Positions 1 to 7,204 of a stretch of DNA of 8,903 nt are shown one piece after another; positions within the stretch are counted from its first letter, which is position 1; each line of letters opens with the position of its first letter. The stretch covers positions 1 to 8,903 of the forward strand of contig JANXXA010000218.1 in assembly GCA_025350885.1 (NCBI GenBank). Reading direction: 5' to 3'. The notes under the pieces are model-generated. The model saw only the letters and a list, made by a program, of their open reading frames with translations. It searched no databases and was not told the DNA's origin. This DNA is from Phenylobacterium sp. Its GTDB lineage: Bacteria; Pseudomonadota; Alphaproteobacteria; Caulobacterales; Caulobacteraceae. Both the position numbers and the translations under genes were made by a program.

Positions 1-1511
1 GTCTTCCTCTCCTACAGCCATGCCGACCGCGACACAGTGCGGCGGTTTGCGGCGGCGTTTGAGGCGGAGGGCCTGGAGGTCTGGTGGGACAACAGCCTGC
101 GCTCGGGCGAGTCCTTCGATGAGAAGATCGAGCAGGCCCTGCGCCAGGCCGATCATGTTTGAACTGACCCATACGGTGGACCTCGCCCACTGGCAGGGCG
201 CGCAGGATGATCGGGGTTGGCAGTCGCTTCTCGCTGATGTCCGGCGCCATGTCGGGCGTGAGCCGCCGCAAGAGGCTTCGCCGGCCCCCAGCTTGCAGAT
301 CGCGCCGCAGCCGCTGGCCACCAAGCCGTCCATCGTTGTCCGCCCGTTCGCCACCATGGCCGGGGCCGGGGAAGCCGACTATTTCGCCGATGGGATGGTC
401 GTGGAGATTGTTTCGGCGCTCTCGCGCTTCCCGTCGCTGTTCGTGATTGCCAGCGGCACCAGCTTCAACCTGCGCGGCGATACCCGCAGCAGCGGCGCCA
501 TCGCTCGCGAACTTGGCGTGCGCTATGTCCTTCAGGGCAGTGTTCGCAAGAGCGGCGCCGCCATCCGCATCGCGGTCGAGCTGCTGGATGGCGATGGCCA
601 CACGCCCATCTGGACCCAGCGCTTCGAAGGCACGCTGGATGATGTGTTCGCTCTGCAGGACGAGATCGCCGGTGCGGTCGCCGCCCGCATCGACTCGTCC
701 ATTCAGGCCCATGAAAGGCGGCAAGCTAACACGCGGCTGACCAACGATCCGAGCGCCTATGACCTGTTCCTGCGCGGGTCTCACAATATGTGGGCGAAAT
801 ACGACGAAGCCGAACTTAGAGAGGCGATCAGCCTGTTCGATCAGGCCATTGCACGGGATCCGGAGTTCGCGCTGGCGATGGCGCTTTGTAGCAACGCATA
901 CCATAGTCTTCGCCTCTGGAGCCGTCGTGCGGACCGGGACGTAGTCTTCGCTAGCTGTCTGTCCCTGGCCCAGCGCGCGGTGCGGACGGATCGGGACGAT
1001 TACCGGGTGATCGCCTGGGCGTCCTACAGCCTCCTGCAGTGTGGCCAGCCGATCGCCACGGTGAATGCGTTGATTGAACGGGCGTTGGAGATGAATCCCG
1101 GCGATTCGGTCACGCACATGCTCTCTGGCTGGGTCAACGTCTTCGTACCAAACCCGACGAAGGCGTCGGCGGCTTTTGAGGCCGGGCTGAGGCTCGACCC
1201 GCGCTCGCCTTGGCGTTTGTCCATCTTTGCGGGTCAAGGGATAGCCTTGTTCCATTTGGACCGGTTTGAAGAGGCGATCCCGGTGTTACGGGAGGCGGCC
1301 GAACAGTTTCCTGGTACCCGGTCTGCGTTCAACGCGATGCAGGGCGCCGCCTATGGTTTTCTGGGCAGGACCGTTGAGGCCCGGGCGCTGGATGATGTCT
1401 GCTATCCGCTCAAAGCGAGAGACGAGGTCTACCTTGATCAAGGTGCGCGATGGCTCCTTGAAGCCCAAGGTTCTCGAAGGCCTGCGCCTTGCCGGGATCG
1501 GTGTTGAATAG
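1..1511 (+). pseudogene. Broken TIR / TolB-like / TPR signalling protein gene (5' end outside window)
   Basis: The gene is readable in three successive frames. Frame 1 from base 1 encodes the first half of a TIR domain (VFLSYSHADRD, then EGLEVWWDNSLRSGE, a typical TIR core) and stops at TGA 160-162. From about 146 frame 2 takes over with RPIMFELTHTVDLAHWQG, which is the end of such TIR domains. It continues into a TolB-like domain (about 310-720; VRPFATM, YFADGMVVEIVSALSRF, LGVRYVLQGSVRKSG) and TPR-type helical repeats (about 760-1390). The last piece, SLKPKVLEGLRLAGIGVE, lies in frame 3 and stops at 1509-1511. In this family TIR is linked to TolB-like and TPR modules, and TIR domains often act as NADases or signalling scaffolds. 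About 40 codons of the TIR domain are missing, including the part expected to hold the catalytic glutamate, so I infer a dead gene. An uninterrupted frame (20-1507) could still yield a TolB-TPR protein with a nonsense N-terminus. Confidence -1.
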
Positions 1512-1544
1512 GGTCAGCTGAGGCGTTGAGGATCGCGCGTCCGA

Positions 1545-1605
1545 TTGTGGACAGTCCGCCAGCTGTGGCATAACCTCCGCCTGTGTCACAAACGCGAAAG
1601 TGTCA
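1545..1605 (+). promoter_or_regulatory. Candidate promoter/operator of the AbrB-PIN toxin-antitoxin operon
   Basis: The short gap between the TIR pseudogene and the antitoxin holds a possible sigma-70-like pair, TTGTGG (1545-1550) and CATAAC (1569-1574), spaced 18 nt. Four related octamers lie on the same face at near-constant spacing: TTGTGGAC (1545), CTGTGGCA (1563), CTGTGTCA (1581) and AAGTGTCA (1598). AbrB-type antitoxins of VapBC systems usually autorepress by binding repeats over their own promoter, so these may be operator sites. The motif is weakly conserved and this is an inference from spacing alone. Confidence -1.
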
Positions 1606-1608
1606 TTC

Positions 1609-1872
1609 ATGTCGCAAGTCGTCACCATGCGGGTCGCCGCCAATGGCCGGGTCGTTCTACCCAAAGCCGCACGCGAAGCCCTCGGCGTGACCGGGGCGGG
1701 CGTTGTCTCGCTGTCGGTGGATGGCGATGAGGTCAAGCTCACCTCGATGGCCAGCAACGTCAAGCGGGCGCAGGCGCTCTATCGCGAGCACGTGAAAAAC
1801 GGCACTTCGAGCGATGATTTTCTCGAAGAGCGACGGCAGGAGGCGGCAAAAGAGAACGCCCGGGATCGCTGA
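1609..1872 (+). CDS. AbrB/MazE-type (SpoVT-like) antitoxin of a VapBC-like module
   Basis: The product is an 87-residue DNA-binding antitoxin. The N-terminus carries the swapped-hairpin AbrB fold signature (MRVAANGRVVLPKAAREALGV, close to the family pattern G-R-x-x-L/I-P-x-x-x-R), followed by a short beta segment (VSLSVDGDEVKL). A charged helical tail (residues about 48-87) should wrap and inhibit the toxin. I prefer the ATG at 1609 because GAAAG (1596-1600) sits at a suitable ribosome-binding distance; an in-frame GTG at 1600 would add three residues. The stop lies 3 nt before the PIN-toxin start, the usual tight antitoxin-first order. No frameshift or missing segment is visible, so I take it to be functional. 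The partner is a PIN toxin rather than a MazF, which makes VapB the best functional label. Confidence -1.
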   Translation: MSQVVTMRVAANGRVVLPKAAREALGVTGAGVVSLSVDGDEVKLTSMASNVKRAQALYREHVKNGTSSDDFLEERRQEAAKENARDR

Positions 1873-1875
1873 CAC

Positions 1876-2262
1876 GTGGCCCTTGCCGTACTCGATGCAT
1901 CCGCGTTGATTGCATTGCTCCGAGACGAACCCGGAGCCGATATCGTCGCGAACTATGCCGGCGACGCAATGATCTCGACAGTGAACCTACAGGAAGTCAT
2001 CAAGGTGCTGGTCGCTGACGGTGCATCCGAAAAAGTGGCGCGCGATATGCTCAGTCCGCTCAATCTTGAATTCCGTGCGCACGAGGCTGACGATGCTTGG
2101 GCAGCTGCCATGTTGTATCCGGCGACAAAATTCAAAGGCAGCGGCCTCGGCGACCGGACCTGCATGGCGCTGGCCATTGCCGAGGGGCTGCCGGCCATAA
2201 CAACCGACAGGGCGTGGGGCGAACTCACCATTCCCGGCCTGAACGTCATACTGGCGCGATGA
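1876..2262 (+). CDS. vapC: PIN-domain ribonuclease toxin (VapC family)
   Basis: This 128-residue protein has the size and motif order of VapC toxins, Mg-dependent endoribonucleases that typically cut tRNA or rRNA when freed from the antitoxin. All four acidic PIN positions can be seen: D7 in VLDASALIALL, E40 in NLQEVIK, D93 in GLGDRTCMALA and D111 in TTDRAW. The start is GTG at 1876, 3 nt after the antitoxin stop, and no better ATG is available. The 3' end overlaps the ATG of a TIR gene remnant (ATGA at 2259-2262), so the original unit may have been antitoxin, PIN toxin, TIR protein. With an intact active site and intact antitoxin next door the pair looks functional. Family assignment is confident; the RNA target cannot be read from the sequence. 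Confidence -1.
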   Translation: MALAVLDASALIALLRDEPGADIVANYAGDAMISTVNLQEVIKVLVADGASEKVARDMLSPLNLEFRAHEADDAWAAAMLYPATKFKGSGLGDRTCMALAIAEGLPAITTDRAWGELTIPGLNVILAR

Positions 2263-2397
2263 CCGACGTCTTCATCTCCTACAGCCGCCAGAACCGCGAT
2301 GTTGCGCGGCGCCATGCCTGGGCGCTGGAGGCGGCGGGTCGGTGGTCTCGCGCTGGGCGCGGGCTGAGGCGGCCCTGGCCGACCGTCGAACCCTGTC
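2259..2397 (+). pseudogene. Second TIR-domain gene remnant with internal deletion
   Basis: The frame from ATG 2259 gives MTDVFISYSRQNRDVARRHA, then WALEAAG, a clear TIR N-terminus (FISYS box 1). After about 2338 the homology jumps to another frame, where SVVSRWARAEAALADRR (2339-2389) matches the region normally about 60 residues further on in bacterial TIR domains. The middle of the domain, including the EGLEVWWD-type loop and the catalytic-glutamate region, is gone, and everything after LADRRTL is replaced by the converging antitoxin gene at 2400. The first 19 bases after the MTD codons match bases 1-19 of the window at 18 of 19 positions, so this is a paralogue of the broken TIR gene upstream. 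Its ATG overlaps the vapC stop, which suggests former translational coupling. No functional TIR product can be made. Confidence -1.
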
Positions 2398-2399
2398 CC

Positions 2400-2750
2400 T
2401 CAAATCGCGATCAGCGTCTCGATAGCGTCGTAGTCGGCGTGGACCCGGCCGTTCCCTGCCTCGATCAGTCCGGCGACCGACAGCGCCTGAACGTCGGCAT
2501 GCACGTTGCTGTAGTCGCGGCCGAGAGCCTTCGCCAGCGCCCGCACGCTGGCGACGTCATGGCGGCGGACGTACCGCAGCAACGCCATACGCTTGCCGGT
2601 TAGCAGCTTGGACAGAGCGTCCCAGCTTTCGAACGCCAGATGCCGTTCGCGGAAGCCCTCTCCAGCCTCGGCGCGGCGCCAGGCGTCGATGAAGCGGCTG
2701 GACGTTTCCGCTTCAAAGTCACCGCCGACCGTCACGTTCATCTTGGTCAT
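2400..2750 (-). CDS. Winged-HTH antitoxin, HVO_A0114/TumA-like (orphan)
   Basis: The product is a complete 116-residue protein. Residues about 1-45 form a beta/helix leader (MNVTVGGDFEAE, then RFIDAWRRAEAGEGF), and residues about 50-105 form a MarR-like winged helix: helix LLTGKRMALLRYVRR, the VRALAKALGRDYSNVHADVQAL helix-turn-helix, and a wing GLIEAGNGRVHADYD. This architecture matches the HVO_A0114-type DNA-binding proteins known as antitoxins of TumE (DUF6516) toxins. Support comes from the neighbour: a TumE C-terminal stub ends on an ATGA overlap with this start codon, the toxin-first order typical of these pairs. The toxin itself is deleted, so this is an orphan antitoxin. No terminator is seen between cckA and this gene, so it may be transcribed by read-through from cckA. 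It could act as a stand-alone repressor or as an anti-addiction factor. Confidence -1.
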   Translation of the reverse strand: MTKMNVTVGGDFEAETSSRFIDAWRRAEAGEGFRERHLAFESWDALSKLLTGKRMALLRYVRRHDVASVRALAKALGRDYSNVHADVQALSVAGLIEAGNGRVHADYDAIETLIAI

Positions 2751-2840
2751 TCACTGCCTCGCAGAGTTCGCACGTCCGCCCAGAAATCGTCGATCAGCTG
2801 CTCGACGCTCGTGAACACGTAGCTTGTTTCGACGCAACCC
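2747..2840 (-). pseudogene. C-terminal stub of a TumE-like toxin
   Basis: The minus strand reads [20 protein letters not shown], then WADVRTLRGSE and a stop. This resembles the C-terminal end of TumE/DUF6516 toxins, which are about 100 residues long and finish with a pattern like YVFxSxEQLxxDFxADV. Only about 30 codons remain. Upstream, the frame runs into the end of cckA and meets an in-frame stop there, and no start codon is available. The stub's TGA (2749-2747) overlaps the ATG of the antitoxin, the sign of an original coupled toxin-antitoxin pair. The recognition rests on a short motif and on context, so confidence is moderate. Confidence -1.
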
Positions 2841-5027
2841 TCACGCCGCCTTCTGCAGCTCCTGCTTCACCCGTTCGGCCAGGGTCTTGATGTCGATGGG
2901 CTTGGGCAGGAAGGAGACGTTGACCTCGCCTTCCAGCAGGTCGGAGAACTCGCTCTCGGCATAGCCGGAGATGAACATCACCGGGGCCGAGCCCAGATAG
3001 CCGCGCGCCTGTTTCAGCAGGTCGGGTCCCTGCATCCCCGGCATCACCACATCGGAGATCATCAGGTCGATGGTCCCGGCGTGCGCCTCGGCCAGTTGCA
3101 GGGCTTCCTCACCGCTGGCCGCCTCGATCACCTCATAGCCGCGCAGCCGCAGCAGCCTGGCGGCGACGCCGCGCACGGCGTCCTCGTCCTCGACGAAAAG
3201 AATGCGGCCGGCGCCGGAGAGGTCGCGGGCGACCGGGCGTTTGGGCGCGGCCAGAACCGGCGCCGCGGCGACGCCGGGCACGGGCACATGCACCGGCAGG
3301 AAGATGCGGAACGCCGCGCCCTCGCCCGGTTTTGACTCCACCGTGATCCAGCCGTCGGACTGCGGGACGATGCCGTAGACGGTGGCCAGGCCCAGGCCCG
3401 TCCCCTCGCCCACCGGCTTGGTGGTGAAGAAGGGGTCGAAGATCTTGTCCACCACATTGGCCGGGATGCCGGGGCCGTCGTCGGAGACCTCGATCAGCGC
3501 CTGGTCGCCGAGCGCTGACGGATAGCCCAGAGTCTGGGCCTGGGCCTGGGTGAGGCGAGCGGTGCGGATCTTCACCGAGCCGCCGCCGTGGGCGCGGACG
3601 CTGTCGCGGGCGTTGACCGCCAGGTTCATCACCGCGGTCTCCAGCTGGCCGCGGTCGGCGCGCACCAACGGAAGGTTGCGGCCATAGTCGGTGCTGAGCT
3701 TGACGTCCTCGTAGAGCACGCGGCGCAGCAGCACCTCGAACTCGCTGATCAGCTCGCCCAGGTCGAGGATCTCGCGCTGCACGGTCTGTTTGCGTGAGAA
3801 GGCCAGGAGCTTGCGCACCAGATCGGCCGCCCGGGTCGAGGTCTGCTTGATCTCGTTCAGCCCTTCGTAGGAGGGATCACCGACCGGATGGCGGGTGGCG
3901 AGCACGTCGAGCTGCATGAAGATGGCGGTGAGCAGGTTGTTGAAGTCGTGGGCGACGCCGCCGGCCAGCTGGCCGATGGCCTGCATCTTCTGGCTCTGGG
4001 CGAGCTGCAGCTCGATCTGCTTTTGCTCGGAGACGTCCACCAGATAGGCCACCCAGCGCACGCCTGCTTCAGACAGGACGCTCCTGGACAGGTAAAGGTG
4101 GGCGATGCGGGCGGGATCGTGCGCCAGACGCACCTCCACCGGGGCGCCGGTTCCCTGCCCGGCGGCCAGCTTCTGAGCGGCGTCGGTGCGGCTGGACGGT
4201 TCGATCAGGTCGCCAAATGCCTGGCCGACCGCGCCGCCGACGGCGACCGCTTTCAGCGCCGGATTGGCCTCGATGATCCTGGCCTCGAACGGGTCCTCGC
4301 CTTCCAGCAGCGCGGCGCCGAACGGCGAGGCCGCGGCGAAGGCGTCAAGCACCCTGGGCGGCGGCGGGACGGCGGACGAAAACGCGCTCAGCACCTCCAT
4401 CGCCGCCGGCGGCAGGGCCAGGGCGCCGCCCGCCGGACCGGTCAGTCGCACCAGGAAACGCCGGGCGCCGAAGGGCGAGACCACCGCCTCGTGCTCGGCC
4501 CCACCGGCCTTCAGGCTGGCGCGAGAGGTCTCCCCCCGCCGCGCCGCGGTCAGCGCGGAAAACAGGCTGGCGCCCGACGCCCCGGATTTTGGCAGCCGCC
4601 GGGTCAGGCCGATGGCCGCCTTCCACGCCGCGTTGGCCGCATGCACCCGCCCGTCCGGCGCGGCGATGGCGGCCGGCTCGCTCAGCGCCGCGACCAGCTC
4701 GGCGCCAGCGGGCTCACGCTCTGCGGGCGCATCGGCCGACCCGCGCAGGGCGAGCAATCCCAGGCAGGCGACCCCGAACAGCCCGATCAGCAGCATCAGC
4801 CCGGCCAGCGTCGCGGGGCCGGCGTTGACCGCGGGGGCCGCCGCGAACACCACGGCCAACAGGAAGAACACCACCGCCAGCGCGGTCAGCGTGTCGAACC
4901 GACCGCGTTTCGTAGGTGACGGGGCGGCCTTGCGGACCTGCGGCTCGGCCATGCGGAGCGAGAACGCTTCCTTCCCGGCCCTAGACGGGCCCCGGACGCC
5001 GCGATGCGGCGAATCGATCATCTGCAT
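2841..5027 (-). CDS. cckA: Hybrid sensor histidine kinase/phosphatase CckA
   Basis: CckA is an essential cell-cycle kinase of alphaproteobacteria that passes phosphate through ChpT to CtrA and CpdR. Residues about 44-94 contain two membrane segments. Two PAS-like regions follow (about 107-200 and 225-335). The DHp helix holds the phospho-acceptor H360 ([11 protein letters not shown]). The ATPase domain shows the N box (N468, N472), G1 (VSDDGPGIP, 514-522), F box (FDPFFTTK, 530-537) and G2 ([15 protein letters not shown], from 540). The receiver domain carries acidic residues 613-614, phospho-acceptor D659 ([15 protein letters not shown]), S687 and K709. The 728-residue reading is longer than the Caulobacter protein as I remember it (about 690). 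An in-frame ATG at 4952 (M26, [10 protein letters not shown]) is a plausible alternative start. The gene begins 21 nt after flhB and is probably cotranscribed with it. Downstream it runs directly into the toxin stub with no visible terminator. Confidence -1.
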   Translation of the reverse strand: MQMIDSPHRGVRGPSRAGKEAFSLRMAEPQVRKAAPSPTKRGRFDTLTALAVVFFLLAVVFAAAPAVNAGPATLAGLMLLIGLFGVACLGLLALRGSADAPAEREPAGAELVAALSEPAAIAAPDGRVHAANAAWKAAIGLTRRLPKSGASGASLFSALTAARRGETSRASLKAGGAEHEAVVSPFGARRFLVRLTGPAGGALALPPAAMEVLSAFSSAVPPPPRVLDAFAAASPFGAALLEGEDPFEARIIEANPALKAVAVGGAVGQAFGDLIEPSSRTDAAQKLAAGQGTGAPVEVRLAHDPARIAHLYLSRSVLSEAGVRWVAYLVDVSEQKQIELQLAQSQKMQAIGQLAGGVAHDFNNLLTAIFMQLDVLATRHPVGDPSYEGLNEIKQTSTRAADLVRKLLAFSRKQTVQREILDLGELISEFEVLLRRVLYEDVKLSTDYGRNLPLVRADRGQLETAVMNLAVNARDSVRAHGGGSVKIRTARLTQAQAQTLGYPSALGDQALIEVSDDGPGIPANVVDKIFDPFFTTKPVGEGTGLGLATVYGIVPQSDGWITVESKPGEGAAFRIFLPVHVPVPGVAAAPVLAAPKRPVARDLSGAGRILFVEDEDAVRGVAARLLRLRGYEVIEAASGEEALQLAEAHAGTIDLMISDVVMPGMQGPDLLKQARGYLGSAPVMFISGYAESEFSDLLEGEVNVSFLPKPIDIKTLAERVKQELQKAA

Positions 5028-5048
5028 TCTGTCACAGCGCGCATCGGG

Positions 5049-6158
5049 TTACAGCGCGCCGGATCGCAGCGTCGCGGGAAGCGCTCTGGCGGCGGCCTTG
5101 CGGCCGGCGTTGAGGATGAAGCCGATGATCTTGGCCACCGCCTCATAGTGCGCCGGGGGGATCACATCGTCGACCTCGACCGCGGCGAACAGCGCGCGCG
5201 CCAGCGGCGCATCTTCGATGATCGGCACGCCGGCCGCCTCGGCCACCTCGCGGATCCGCAGGGCGACAGCGTCGAGGCCCTTGGCCACGCACATCGGCGC
5301 CGGCGTCTCGGCGGCGTCGTACTTCAGCGCCACGGCATAGTGGGTGGGGTTCATCACCACCACGGTGGCGCCCGGCACCGCCTGGATCATCCTGCGGCGC
5401 GCGCGCTCGACCCGCATCTGCTTCTGGCGGGCCTTGATGTGCGGGTCGCCCTCGGTCTGTTTGAACTCCTCCTTGACCTCCTCCTTGGTCATTTTCATCC
5501 GTGCCAGGAAGCGCCGGCGCTGCCAGAAATAATCGGCCGCGGCGACGATCAGCAGGAAGCCGCAGACGGCGAACACCAGCCGGCGCAGGATGTCGGCGGC
5601 GAAGGTCAGGGTGGTCAGCGGCGCCATCCGCGACAGGGTTTCCAGCTCGGCCAGGTGCGGGCGCAGCACCCACCAGGCGAGCCCCCCGGTGAGCAGGAAC
5701 TTGACCAGAGACTTGACGAACTGGGCCGCGCCATCGAGCCCGAACACCCGCTTGAACCCCCGCGCCGGCGAGAGTTTTGACAGGTCGAAGGCCAGACCCT
5801 GGGCGCTGAAGATGAAGCCGGTCTGCACCAAGTTGCCGGCAACGCCTGCCGCGCAGGCCGCCAGCAGCACCCACGCCATCGCCGGAAACGCGGCCATCAT
5901 CGCCGCATGCGCCACCGCGACTCCGCCCGCGCCGGCCAGATGCATGGTCTCCGGCGCCGCCAGGAACGGCCGCAGTGCGCCGGCCATGTCGCGCGACAGT
6001 CCCCCGCCGGCCAGCCCGACCACCGCCGCCACGGCGGTCAGCGAGGCCATGGTCGGCAGGTCCGGTGTCTTGATGACCTCGCCTCGCTCGCGCGCCTGGG
6101 CGAGCTTTCGCGTTGTGGCTTCTTCTGTGCGGGATGCGGCGTCGTTGGTTTCGCTCAT
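5049..6158 (-). CDS. flhB: Flagellar type III export switch protein FlhB
   Basis: FlhB is the inner-membrane export-gate component that switches substrate specificity from rod/hook to filament proteins. The 369-residue length fits the family. The N-terminus has the typical start EEATTRKLAQARERGEV, which marks substrate entry. Four hydrophobic segments lie at about 35-55, 80-115, 150-170 and 190-210. The cytoplasmic linker MKMTKEEVKEEFKQTEGDP (221-239) is the highly conserved hinge. The autocleavage site NPTH is intact at N270-P271-T272-H273, inside VVMNPTHYAVALKY. The C-terminal domain contains KGLDAVALRIREVA and EDAPLARALF, as expected. It starts 4 nt after the fliR stop. All family landmarks are present, so I expect a functional protein. 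Confidence -1.
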   Translation of the reverse strand: MSETNDAASRTEEATTRKLAQARERGEVIKTPDLPTMASLTAVAAVVGLAGGGLSRDMAGALRPFLAAPETMHLAGAGGVAVAHAAMMAAFPAMAWVLLAACAAGVAGNLVQTGFIFSAQGLAFDLSKLSPARGFKRVFGLDGAAQFVKSLVKFLLTGGLAWWVLRPHLAELETLSRMAPLTTLTFAADILRRLVFAVCGFLLIVAAADYFWQRRRFLARMKMTKEEVKEEFKQTEGDPHIKARQKQMRVERARRRMIQAVPGATVVVMNPTHYAVALKYDAAETPAPMCVAKGLDAVALRIREVAEAAGVPIIEDAPLARALFAAVEVDDVIPPAHYEAVAKIIGFILNAGRKAAARALPATLRSGAL

Positions 6159-6162
6159 GTCG

Positions 6163-6918
6163 CTAGCTGAAAAGTCCGATCAGCTCGCGGTAACGGTCCA
6201 CCCAGACCATGCCGATGGTCCCCAGGCTGAGCGCGAACACCGAAAGTCCCAACAGCAGCATCAGCGGCGTGGCGACGAAGAAGATCTGGAACTGCGGCAT
6301 CACCCGGCCGATCAGACCGGTGGCGATGTTGAAGATCAGCGACAGCGCGACCACGGGTCCGGCAAGCTGCAGGCCCAGTGCGAAGGACTTGCTCACCGTC
6401 TGCAGGGCCAAGGCGTAGGCGTCGCCCAGCGGCAGGTCGCGGGTGAACGGGAACAACGTGTAGGAGCGCACGATGGCGCCCAGGAACATGTGGTGCAGGT
6501 TGGTGGTCATGATCAGCAGGATGCCCATTAGCCCCAGGAACGTACTCAGGGTCGTCGAGGGGCTGGCCTGCATCGGGTTGGCGGTCTGGGCGAAGGCCAG
6601 CGTGGTCTGCACCGAGACGATCTCGCCGGCCACCGCCAGAGAGGACATGAAAATCCGCAGGATCGCGCCGATCATCAGGCCGATCGCGGTCTCCTTGATC
6701 ACCGCCAGGGCCACGCCGCTGACCGTCGCGGGGATCGCCGGCGCGCCTAGGCTGAGCACCGGGAACAGCAGCAGGGTCAGCGAGAAGGCGAAGGCCAGCC
6801 GGATGCGTGGTGGAATGAAGATTTCGCCGATGCCCGGCATCAGCATCACCAGCGCCGCCAGCCGGGCGAACACCAGGCCGGCGGCGAACACCTGCTGGGC
6901 GGCGGCGTAGGATCCCAT
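6163..6918 (-). CDS. fliR: Flagellar export-gate protein FliR
   Basis: FliR is a polytopic membrane protein that forms the export-gate core with FliP and FliQ. The 251-residue length is typical. About six hydrophobic segments are visible, including LVFARLAALVMLMPGIG, LAFAFSLTLLLFPVL, LMGILLIMTTNLHHMFL and FFVATPLMLLLGLSVFALSL. Family landmarks are the early FARLAALVMLMPG, the TNLHHMFLGAIVRSY stretch in the middle, and the GLIGRVMPQFQIFFVATP region near residue 205. It lies between fliQ (22-nt gap) and flhB (4-nt gap), the usual order of this module. No strong Shine-Dalgarno sequence precedes the start, so translation may depend on coupling to fliQ. FliR and FlhB are separate here, not fused. 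Confidence -1.
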   Translation of the reverse strand: MGSYAAAQQVFAAGLVFARLAALVMLMPGIGEIFIPPRIRLAFAFSLTLLLFPVLSLGAPAIPATVSGVALAVIKETAIGLMIGAILRIFMSSLAVAGEIVSVQTTLAFAQTANPMQASPSTTLSTFLGLMGILLIMTTNLHHMFLGAIVRSYTLFPFTRDLPLGDAYALALQTVSKSFALGLQLAGPVVALSLIFNIATGLIGRVMPQFQIFFVATPLMLLLGLSVFALSLGTIGMVWVDRYRELIGLFS

Positions 6919-6940
6919 GCGGCGCGACCCGGCCTGGTTG

Positions 6941-7204
6941 CTACATCGCCGCGATGCGGGCGGCGATATGGTGCATGAAGCCGCTCATCAGCGCCCCCAT
7001 CAGCGGCAGAAACACCAGGAGGGAAACGAAGATCGCCACGATCTTCGGCGCATAGACCAGCGTCGCTTCCTGGATCTGGGTCAGGGCCTGCAGCAGGCCG
7101 ATGCCGACGCCCACCAGAAGCCCGACGATCAGCACCGGCGCGCAGAGCTGCAGGGTCAGCCAGATGGCTTCGCGGCCGACGTCCAGAACCTCGGCGCCGT
7201 TCAT
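6941..7204 (-). CDS. fliQ: Flagellar export-gate protein FliQ
   Basis: FliQ is a small two-helix membrane protein of the export gate. Starting at the ATG at 7204 gives 87 residues, the normal family length, with the start MNGAEVLDVGREAIWLTLQL. The two membrane hairpins are LCAPVLIVGLLVGVGIGLLQ and IVAIFVSLLVFLPLMGALM, separated by the conserved TQIQEATLVYAPK loop. A longer reading from 7258 exists, but the start at 7204 is preceded on the minus strand by AAGAGG five bases before the ATG, a strong ribosome-binding site, so I choose it. The gene heads the fliQ-fliR-flhB-cckA run. A CtrA-like element lies about 65-80 nt upstream. Confidence -1.
   Translation of the reverse strand: MNGAEVLDVGREAIWLTLQLCAPVLIVGLLVGVGIGLLQALTQIQEATLVYAPKIVAIFVSLLVFLPLMGALMSGFMHHIAARIAAM

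Noticed and set aside
2097..2603. A 168-codon plus-strand frame that includes the second TIR start
   Set aside because: Only the part from 2259 to about 2338 is TIR-like. Before that it overlaps vapC out of frame and after 2400 it is antisense to the winged-HTH antitoxin.
1..2840. Transposase or insertion sequence as the cause of the broken genes
   Set aside because: No transposase coding sequence, terminal inverted repeats or target duplication can be seen in the region; the lesions look like simple deletions and rearrangements.
3888..5148. Long plus-strand open frames (343 and 320 codons) opposite cckA
   Set aside because: They are low-complexity, rich in Arg, Gly, Ala and Gln, and mirror the high-GC third positions of cckA, which has full domain support on the other strand.
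5004..6531. Plus-strand open frames opposite flhB and fliR (258 and 313 codons)
   Set aside because: Their compositions are artefacts of GC-rich antisense reading; FlhB and FliR motifs on the minus strand are unambiguous.
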